From Urophycis tenuis (taxonomy: Eukaryota > Chordata > Actinopteri > Gadiformes > Phycidae), in contig JAXIVH010000208.1 in NCBI GenBank assembly GCA_036785325.1, forward strand, positions 1-64,000: a stretch of 64,000 nt of DNA. Reading direction: 5' to 3'. The notes beneath the pieces were generated by a model. It worked only from the letters and a program-made list of their open reading frames with translations. It did no database searches and was not told where the DNA came from. Positions 1 to 10,023 of the stretch are shown here, one piece after another (the stretch's first letter is position 1; each line of letters starts with the position of its first letter). Position numbers and translations under genes: made by a program.

Positions 1-90
1 TTTAAGTTGTTTTTTAAAGCTATTTAGATTTAATTGAGTAATATGATAAGGGAGTAAGTTTCACTGTTGCATTGCCCTATATATAACTGT

Positions 91-497
91 ATAACAAGTG
101 CAAGGTAAAATATAGTCTTGGATCTTGGTAAAGTGAAATACCTCCAACTGCATGCCTTGTTGAATAATTATGTGCCACTGAACTGAAAGACAAGTTTCTA
201 TAAATAATAAGAGATGATTTTGTTATTTTGTGGTGAATTATCTGTTTTTTTGCGATTATAAACTAAAATGTGCTGACCTTTAATTTGGAAACCAGGCGGG
301 AACCCGGAATACAGGTGCTATCAATTACCTCGACTGACGCGCGCGCTCGCCATGGCTACAGGACGCAGAGGACTCACACTTTCCTGACTCTCAGCGAAGG
401 TGGAGAGAGGTTAACTCATCTAAAGGGACAAACTACCACCGAAGACACGTACGGATCTTTTATTCCGCCACTAGAAATAACAAGTGCAAGGTAAAAT
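91..497. repeat. 21-bp exact direct repeat flanking 365 bp
   Basis: The sequence ataacaagtgcaaggtaaaa plus one t occurs at 91-111 and again at 477-497. Both copies contain a possible splice donor (CAAG|gtaaaat). The interval holds a 74-codon open frame (270-494) that I do not recognise. It could be a target-site duplication around an inserted sequence, or a duplicated 5' exon end. Confidence 0.5.
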
Positions 498-580
498 GCA
501 CGAAGCAACACGTTCTCTTCTTTCCCCATTTTTAGTCGTGGGGGCAGCTGGCGTTGGTTTCGCTATGATTACCGTAAACT

Positions 581-582
<2 letters not shown>

Positions 583-615
<33 letters not shown>
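583..615. repeat. (TA)n microsatellite
   Basis: About 16 uninterrupted TA units. Open frames across it are artefacts of the repeat. Confidence 0.95.
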
Positions 616-619
<4 letters not shown>

Positions 620-775
620 TCGCCCATGGTCATTCGAGCGACTCACTTGTGTTTGTCTGAACGTATAAAAAAAACGTATCCTCGTGTATTGACTTGTATT
701 GACCACTCCGCACCTGACCTGCAGGCCGTCTGCTTGCGTTGTTTCATTGCGAATGCGTGATATAGAATGTGCCCC

Positions 776-1446
776 AAAGGTACCCTCAAACACTTCCATG
801 TGCCCTGTAGTTGCCCTCAAACACTGTCCATGTGCCCTGTAGTTACCCTCAAACACTGTCCATGTGCCCTGTAGTTACCCTCAAACACTGTCCATGTACC
901 CCATAGTTACTGAAACACTGTACATATACCCCATAGGCACCCTGAAACATTGTACATGTACCCGTAGTTACACTGAAACACTGTACATATACCCCATAGG
1001 TACCCTGAAACATTGTACATGTACCCTGTAGTTACACTGAAATACTTTACATATACCCCATATAGGTACCCTGAAACATGGTACATGTACCCGTAGTTAC
1101 ACTGAAACACTGTACATATACCCCATAGGTACCCTGAAACATTGTACATGTACCCCGTAGTTACACTGAACCACTGTACATATACCCCATAGGTCCCTGA
1201 AACATTGTACATGTACCCCATAGGTACCCTGAAACATTGTACATGTACCCATAGTTACACTAAAACACTACATATACCCCATAGGTACCCTGAAACATTG
1301 TATATGTACCCCATAGTTACACTGAAAGACTGTACATGTACCCCATAGGTACAGTGAAACACTGCACGTCTACCCCATAGTTACAGTGAAACACTGCACA
1401 TCTACCCCATAGTTACACTGAAACACTGCACATCTACCCCATAGGG
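776..1446. repeat. Minisatellite, about 32-bp monomer
   Basis: About 20 degenerate tandem copies of a monomer resembling CTGAAACACTGTACATGTA followed by CCCCATAGTTAC. From about 905 on, the monomers alternate between two variants (ATATACCCCATAGG and ATGTACCC.GTAGTTA), giving a higher-order period near 64 bp. The array ends only about 20 bp before the proposed first coding codon of fbxo15. Reverse-strand open frames here are repeat artefacts. Confidence 0.95.
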
Positions 1447-1468
1447 TATCTGGAGCATCGTCACGCAA

Positions 1469-1569
1469 ATGTCGAAGCAAAAAGCCATCATCTCTTCAAA
1501 GCAAGCATTGCGTCAGACCAAAGGAGATCCTACATCACCAATAGCACCGAGGCAATGTTTAATTCAAAG
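1469..1569 (+). CDS. fbxo15: fbxo15 putative first coding exon
   Basis: An ATG at 1469 opens about 33 codons (MSKQKAIISSKQ...) and ends at a good donor, CAAAG|gtaagg. Two nucleotides are left over, which join the next exon to give an arginine directly before the F-box leucine-proline pair. The N-terminus of this family is poorly conserved, so the start rests on the splice phase and on the lack of an alternative. Further upstream non-coding exons are possible. Confidence 0.55.
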
Positions 1570-2975
1570 GTAAGGGTCACATCATTGTATTATCCGAGTT
1601 CACATGTGCTAAGTGTTGAGATTTATGATTCTAAAGTCATTTGAATAGTTTGGCAACGTCTTTTTTTTTTTTTCACTCAACGCATTGATTGACAGTATTT
1701 ATTATAGCCTTCACATTGTTTTCTCTAAAGTAGCCTATTTGCATGCTTAAGTAGTTACTGAAATCTGTTTTTTACCTACCTGTATCAATTACTTGTCTTA
1801 GACTACCGACGGAGATCCTTGTAAAATTCTGGCCTACCTGGATGCATCTTCACTTTTTTGCATTAGCCACGTCAATAAGTTCTTCAATCAACTCGCCAAT
1901 GATGAGTAAGTATTTCTAGCATACAGGCTGGATTGAGATTCATTAATTAAGAGAGACGGCATACACAGACACATAGTGAGTAATGCATGTTTTTTGCAAC
2001 TGCTTCTTTATTGTAGTTGACGGTGGAACCATTATCTCCTTTGAATAACTCATTTAAAATTATTGCAATTATTTATAATTTATTCATACGTTCCGAGTAT
2101 ACATTTCCGAGGGCTTACATCAAAGTTCGACAATTTTCCGTCACATGGTTTCTCACTTCTCTTTTCCTCATGAAAGCACTTTCGTCATGCTAAATTACGC
2201 TTTAATAGTTTTTAAACACATTTTTTGGTAAACGTGTTAAACCATTGCTCTCCTCCCTGTCTGTTTCGTCAGATGAAATTAAATATATTAAATCTCACAC
2301 ACACACTGCATATAACACATTGTCACAGTAACCGCTCGTGAGACGAGCTGCATTTGATCTGCTAGGTTATTTTAATACCCCATTAGATGCATACGATGTT
2401 TACCTCCCAGGGTAGGCTTTAGAATGGCTTGTAGCATACAATCAACATCACCTGGTGGTGAAAAACCACCCCCGTTAACATTGTTGTGCTGTTGTTGGCT
2501 GATCACCCATGATGGTCTCCCCCCCCGCCCCCCCTCCCCCCCCCCCCCCCCCCTCCCCCCCAACAACACACTCGCCCTCCTGCAGCACCATCTGGCTTAA
2601 GCTGTACTTATCTCAGATTGGGCCGGGGAAAAACTGGAGGCCCACAGGAGCCGCGGCGCCGAAGCTGGCGGCGGCGGCGGCGGCGGCAGCAGCAGGCCAC
2701 TGGAAGAGGCGCTACTTGAAGGCGAGGGCCGGTCACAACGTGGACAAGTGGATGAGGGATCTCCGGGCCGTCAGTCCTTACACAGGGCTGCCCAGCCAGA
2801 CGGAGTCGGTGCTCCGGTAAGAGGGGACCGCCCCCCCCCCCCCCTCCCGAAACCCCCCCTAAAACCCCCCCAAACCTCCTGACACCCGCGCCACTGGAAA
2901 GCCTGTGTCATGTCAAGCACGTCAGCTGTCGATTGATGTGCTCGCCACTTGATTTTCCACGCCCGTGTGCAACCC

Positions 2976-3006
<31 letters not shown>

Positions 3007-6000
3007 ACACTTTAAACTGGACTCGGTTTGGGGTTTGTTTTAGTGTGAGCGTTGAGATCTGTGATATTTACATTGACGCCATTGTTTCTGCTATTATTAT
3101 TATTTAGCTTGATTGATCAGAACCGGTGCTTAGGGATCACAGGGTAATTAACAGCATGTGTTAAATAATTCACCGTCTGTGAGATTTGCTCAATTCAGTG
3201 GTAGATGAACATGGAGAACAAGACCCTGGAGATGTTCAGCACTTTGTTTCAAAAGAACTACTGGTCAGCGGCCATCTCGGCTCTGGTGCAAGCCAAAGGA
3301 TGTACTGCAGTCCAGCTAGCCGATGAAACCACGGTACAAGATGCATGTATGACAATATACTTTTATTAACCCCGCCAGGAAGTGACGGGACCACAGCATC
3401 TTTTGTGCATTTTTTTTGACCTTCTTAAATGTCTACAAGCATTGGAGATATACATTGGCATGTTTTTTTATTTATTTTATTTTTTTTATCTATCTTGATT
3501 TCCGTTGCTTCTGGACGTGGCCAAGCGCAAACTCTTGAGATGTTTGAGCCCCGGCCGCCGTGGCGTCTCTAAACGTTCACACACGAGAGAAGAACCAAGA
3601 AAGCGGGCCGTTATCGCTGTTTTCCCTCCCCGTCCCTTCCCTCCCCTTCCCGCCCCCCTCCCCTTCCCTCCCTTCCCTTCCTCCCCTTCCCTCCTCCCTC
3701 CGCGGTCCTAACCACAGCTCCTTATTAAAGGTGAAACGGGAGGTCTCCGTCTCCGTGCGTCGAGGGGGGGTCGGGTGGGCGTGTGTCTGGGGGGGGGGGG
3801 GGGGGGGGGCGCACTCCCCCCCCCCCCCCCCCGTGTTTATCTGACCTCTGGGGCGTTGCGGCACTAACAGCGTTGAGTTCCTGTGGCTGATGTGGTCCAG
3901 AGGTGGGTGGGTGTGTGTCTGTGTGTGTGTGTGTGGCGGGGGGGGGGTGGGGGGCGGCGGCGGCGGCGGCGGCAGAGTACAATATAATTGTGTTCCTCGG
4001 CGAGGCTGATGACTCCCTCCTCACTCCTCAGCCTTCTCCCTTGGCTCCCCCCCTCCTCGCACACATGCAGGCAGAGAGTTCCCCACGGGTTGGGGGGGAA
4101 TCGTCTGTAAGGAAACGCAGTGGTTTGCGATTTACCCTTGTAATAATGATTTGACAAAGGCATCAAGCCCTGATGCTGCCGGCGGAAGTGAATCCCCATA
4201 AGGCACCTGGGTCCCCCCTGGCTCCGCGCCGCGCCACAGCCTTGGTGCGCTTTGCTTTAATTTATGGGGGACATTGTTGTTGTTGTTTCGGCGCTCAGGA
4301 ACAACATGGCGGGGGACATCCCATAATCGCAGGTTTGGACACAATTGGGTCAAGTGCTCCATCATAACCAGAGCTTTTCCTTCCGCCTTCTTCCTTTCGG
4401 TGTGGGTGAGGGTTTTTGTTTATCGGTCGCATGGCACAGTGTGTGGCTCCCTGGACTTTTTGGCCGGAGTGAAGGCTGTCATGAATGCAGATCCACCGCA
4501 GGAATGGCGGTTACGTGCCTTGCACTGGCACAGTGCAAACACGGCCAGTCAAGTGGCCGCCCGCGAACGGCAGCGGACCACGTGGATGAGGGCGTCCACA
4601 GCACTTACAAGAACACGGGGAACCGCCGGGTTTGAGCTCCACGTGCCGATAGCCAGGAGCTATGGAAAGTTTCTTTTGGAAAGGTCACAGTCAACGCTGA
4701 CAGGAAAGTTGAATTGTTTTCATGATTGTAATTTCCTGCAGTTTTGGTCTTTTTCGTTGTTTTGTCTTCTGCTCCCAAACTCAACCGTATCCTAATGGGT
4801 CGGGATGGTAAGTGGCTACCTGTGTAGGCTTCGTCGCGCAAGACGCCAAACCCACAAAAAAAAAAAGCGCTTGGTTCACAAGAGTCAATGGTGAAATTGT
4901 CGCGCAATTGTATTCCACATACTCAATTATTACTGTAACATTTTTTTTTTCTTAATTCTCTTTTTTTCCCCCGAATCTTCCCAGAAAGTTGCGTGTCTCG
5001 TGGGAGCTGACCATGGTGCCACAGTCTGGACGGGAGGCGGCGTTTGAGCAGAGCCGTGTCCACTTCTCCCAGTCGGCCCTGGCGGTGTGCTGGAGCCACA
5101 GCGGCTGGCCGGCCTACAAGCCGCCTGGCCTCCTTGCGGCTGCATGGGGTCGTGAGGGTGGCCCTGGACTGTCCCGGCCTTCAGAGGTTGTGTGCGTGGA
5201 TACTCGAGTCCGATGGGCCGGGTTGAGGTCGGACAAATATTTAGCAATCATGCTCGGGTTCGGTTCGGCTCGATCACATCCGCGCGATTTAGAACATTTT
5301 AATTAACCCGCGCATGTTGCGCTCATCTGTTTGTCGACATTTGCTTAAGAAAGTTGCTTAAGAAAGGCGGGCTTTCATAAACACAGACGTAAATGTCTGA
5401 CAAGAGGCCATGACTTAGTCTTTTTTTTTGTTTTTTGTCATACTAACTGTCGGGTTCGGACATAAAAAGCTTGATGCCTGTCGGGCTCGGGTCAGGTTCG
5501 GTTACTGTTCAATTGGACGCAGGCTGGGCTCGGACAGAAAATTCCGGCCTGATCTGTGTGTATGTGAGCTTTCATAAACTCACACATTTTTAAATTTCTT
5601 CACTTCGAGAACACTTGGTATTTCCTCTGGCCCTGAAGCACCAGCAACCACTTTGATTTGATGCTATTTGTGTACTCCCCAAATCTCCTCCGCATTGCTT
5701 ACGTTGGGGCTTTTCGCTGTTTTATTTCCACTACAATACATCTCAAGTTAGTTATGTGGAATTTACTCACTCGCGCAATCACTGCTGTTTCAGCCTTCGG
5801 TTCCCCCCCCCCCCCCCCCTCCCAGAGAGGCTCGGCTGATCATTTGCATGCCACCCATGTAACAACAAACAGGGGCCTCGGAACGCATCACACGCTTCAA
5901 ATGGCAAACACTGGCATCCATTAGGCACTTTGGATTCCGAGGGCATCGTTTTTGTTGGTCCGGCTCAGGCAGCGAGCCTCTTTATGCCCTGAGCCTTCAT

Positions 6001-7163
6001 TTAATTGTTGTCCCTTGCAATCACTTTGGAAATAAATCGTTTTAACGGACGCTTTAATTCTCATTCCATGTATCCATGTGTCTCTCTTCCCCGCCCCCTC
6101 CCCCCCCCCCCCCCACCCCCACCCGTTCCCATTTGGCTCGCCTTCCTCCCGGGCAGGCCGGGCTGGCGTTCCCTCATGGGCACATTTGACGCAGAGACCC
6201 TCGCCGAAAGGTCGCCGGTCATCGGCCACGACATGCTGGTCAAGGTCATGCTCCTGCAGCCAGGCCTGGTGGTGGGTGTCTGGAGGGTGAGTCACTCGAG
6301 GGGGGGGGGGGGGGGGGCGGGGGGGCCTCACCGCGTGTCACCTCTCGCGAGCCGCTCTCGGGTTCTTACTGCCGGGTGCTGATTCTTTAGGTTTCTAGTC
6401 ACATTTTCACCTTTTTGTCACATTTCCGTTAAGTTGTTATTAGTTGTAACTTAAACGGTGGGGATGTTGCCAGGAAATGGTTATTGGTAGTAGTGTTTTT
6501 TTTTTGTGGGGGGGGGGGGGGTGGGGTGGGGGGGGGGTAAAGCATGCACTCATGCATACATCGATGCATGCATTGGGAGACTGTGGTGGGTGGACCCTGG
6601 TGTTCCAGGTGGGCTCGATTTACATCCATATTTACATTTAGGCGTTTAACCGACGCTTTTATCCAAAGTGATGGAAAATTTAAGCCAGCTCGGTGTCAAC
6701 CTAACTAAATGTGTGCCCAGAATGGGATTTTTTGTAAATAAGGATTTAGTCTTGTTTGTGAAAACATCATGCGTATCAGGATTTTAATATCAACATAAAC
6801 TGTTTCCAACAGATTGCATCTTTAAACTTTTTTTCATCTAATATCTATTTAAAAAGTTAAGCAATTAATTTTATGACAATATATATATACGCCTAGCCTC
6901 ATCTATTGAAAATGTGTTCAACAAAAATGGGATAATGTAGCCCAGACTCAGTGGGCCTACTATCTCGTGTTCAAATGCCAAGTTAAAGGTTATTTTTGAT
7001 ATTATAATTTTGCAATTTATTACCTGTTAAATGTTTAAAGACGTTTCTCAGGAAACAATAGATGGAACAGTCGTTTTCTTTCAGTAATTAAAAAGTTGCT
7101 GCACTTTGAAATCCTGCTTGTTGCAGAAAGTAGGGACCCGACACCCCCCCCGACACCCCCCCC

Positions 7164-7194
<31 letters not shown>

Positions 7195-7200
7195 ACACAC

Positions 7201-7263
<63 letters not shown>

Positions 7264-9106
7264 TATCCACACTACAGGACGTTGCAGATGGTTCCCAAGT
7301 AGGCACTGAAAGCGCCGTCGTTGGCTGTTCAAGGCTGAAGTGTAAACGGTGCCGTCCTTTGGAAAAACACGACTTTGGTGAAATAGGCCATCTGTTTTTG
7401 CTCAACACGACACTGAGCAGTGAAATGGGCGCACGTCGAACATCAAAACTTTGAATTACCAGCCGCGAGCCTGGCTTTTACAGTCGCCACACTGGCACTG
7501 CGGACGCGCGGGCTTATTAAACAGACGGGTTGCCGTACGGGCTTCTCGTTGGCAGGGCGAATATCGATGTGTGCTAGGTGCGGGTTCGATGTTTCGGTGG
7601 TTCACGCTTTGCATCCAAAGCCACTGTGGACTGCGATAACTTCACGGCGGCGGCGCGTGCAATGCATTTTTTTTTTTTTTTTTTTTGCTGCACTAGATTG
7701 CTTTTCAACGCCAAATGGCTGCGTTGAGATAATTAGGATATGCCGAAGCCGCCCTCCTTTTTATTAGAATGCACTGTAGGAAAAGTTGGCGTCCTCACGG
7801 AGGTGCACAGGATGACTGCAGTGCGTGGCTTGTCATGTGCCCCAGAGAACATACGTGAAGGATATTCATCACATGAACAGAAATAGAACTACTGAAAGTT
7901 CTTTTTTAAATTTTTTCTAATGCATTTTAACAGTATCTTTTTAATCAAACTTTTCTAACTCTAATGGAAATTCTATACTCGTGTCGCGTTCTTCTGTAGC
8001 CCCACTGGATGTGTTTCCCCGTATGGCCCGGAGTGAACTGAACGACGGGGGTTGGGCTCCGGTAGCCACTGGTCACACACAAACGGAGTTGCGCATATCG
8101 CAAAAACACAGACGCCTCAGGCCAGCCAGGCAACCCTCTCCCTCTGTTGACGTGAGGACGGTGGCGTCGCGGGATGAACTCCTGTTTTTAAAGGCTCTGT
8201 TGAAACAGTTTCCGAGGCTCACTCTGCCAGAGAGGAGACCGGCATGTGCATACATTAATTGTTATGTTGGACAATTTTCATGTGCTTGCTTTTTTTTGCA
8301 TTTTTAAGTCTCATCTGTCCAAGAACGCAATATCTCATGAAGGAATTTCCACAACCTTTTTTTTTTTTTTTTTTCATCGAATGTAATGGATGCACTTTGT
8401 GTCAGACTGCTTTTATTGGTTTTTGCAGCGGTGATGCTTTGTGTAGAAATATAACATGTGGTGGACAGCCACCTTCCAATACTTCAATGAAAACCCTGTA
8501 TCGTGACTTTAAGATGACCTACTGTGAGGGTTGGAAGGCCGTGTTTATTGGTGGAGCATTCACAACATGTTTTTGTCTGACCTTGTCTCTCTCCGCAGTT
8601 TTTTCCCCCCCGACCGTTGTAAACAACAAAAAATTAAAATCAGTCAAATGTTCTGCTGGTATTGGAATCAGCACTGCTTTCTAATTATACTCAGACACCA
8701 TTTTTTAAAATGTTCAACTTTAAATGTTATAATAAGGTCCGTACTGCTGCATATACTTCTGTATCATGCCAGTACCTCTACTACTGGTGTATCTACAACA
8801 GTAGTAGAGGTAGACGTCTACTACTTATTCAAACCAATACTCATCATACTACCATCTCCAAACTGTATCACTTCAGCTCAGCGTGAAGTCTCAAACTGTC
8901 AACTCTATGGCGTTATCAAAAAAATAAAATAAAAACATGTTGGGTTTGGTTTGCATGTTCCATACGCTCGCTTGCCGCGGTCCGAGAAACGGTACGAACG
9001 GGTTTGTGCTGCCGGCCCCCCCACTGGGCTCACACGGAGACGCCACGGCGCTGATGTGTAACCCAGCCTTCCGGTGGCGAAACTCGGCTCGTTGGCGTCC
9101 TTTCCA

Positions 9107-9158
<52 letters not shown>

Positions 9159-9971
9159 AGGGCCAAAGGCTAAGGGGTTTCCGATGCTCCCTGCAGGGCA
9201 CGGCGTCGGTCGCCTTCGTCATCGCCTGTCTCCATTTCCACCGCTGGTCGAGAGGAGTCTGCTGGGGTCTTCCATTCGGTCAGGCTGGAGCGCTTGTTGT
9301 AGTAGTGCTGTACTTTGCTGTGCTAGTTAAGTTAATAATACTTCTGTCTGTACAGGTTAGCATCAGGTCTTGGCTATTAAAAATATTGCACAATACTTTG
9401 AATCATTTTGCCACTTAATGTGGTGTAGACACACCCCCCTCTAGTGGCAATCGACGAGGGTGCAATGCTAAGGGTACTGAAGTGAAAAATCATTCAAGAA
9501 AAAGAATGGAGAAACCCCGGAAATCCACCACTTGAAGCCATTTCAATAATTCTGATATATATATCCTCTTGATATGTTATTGCTTCCCCTCCCCCCCTCA
9601 GCCCCTTCTAACGAGCTACCCGACAATGCCCCCTTTGATGACGTAGACCCCGACTATGGTCTCCATGGTTACACCTTACACATACTGCTCCACAACACCG
9701 TGGGGGAAATCATGTCTGGCCACTTCCCTCAGCTCTTCTGCCGGAAAGGTGAGTCTTCATTGAAACCACACAGGTGTTGAACGGGCGGTCGAACGGCGGC
9801 CATGTTGCCCCCCCATCCTCAACTGACTCGTTTTTCCTTCAGCTCAGATCCAAAATGGCCACATTGAGCTGGTCGCCATCAGCCGCACCAACCTGTCCCA
9901 GCACACGCCGCTGTCCGGCAACATCGCCCTGCCCTGGAAATGCGAGGCGCTGGACGGCACGGTGGAGGTAG

Positions 9972-10023
<52 letters not shown>

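Larger units (their letters stand above)
6287..9196. other. fbxo15: fbxo15 intron, 2.9 kb
   Basis: Nothing coding is supported. G-runs lie at 6300-6326 and 6509-6536, a C-run then (CA)n at 7143-7260, T-runs at 7669-7686 and 8357-8374, a perfect 14-bp hairpin at 8773-8812, and (CA)n at 9107-9154. Long frames over these tracts are artefacts. Confidence 0.75.

Noticed and set aside
2372..2820. Gly/Pro-rich open frames on both strands
   Set aside because: They are translations of the poly-C tract. Only the part after 2586 on the plus strand is a real exon.
3205..3369. Open frame starting MNMENKTLEMFSTLFQ as a possible fbxo15 exon
   Set aside because: The flanking exons 2586-2816 and 4985 join in phase without it, and it does not resemble the family. 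I have no identity for it.
4438..4660. SLDFLAGV...EWRLRALHWHS segment as an fbxo15 exon
   Set aside because: The resemblance to a family block is weak, it lies before the exon that must precede it, and the true block is found at 6157-6286.
7035..7408. Poly-Cys/Val and poly-Thr/His frames
   Set aside because: Artefacts of a (CA)n microsatellite; the same applies near 9107, 44640 and 60330.
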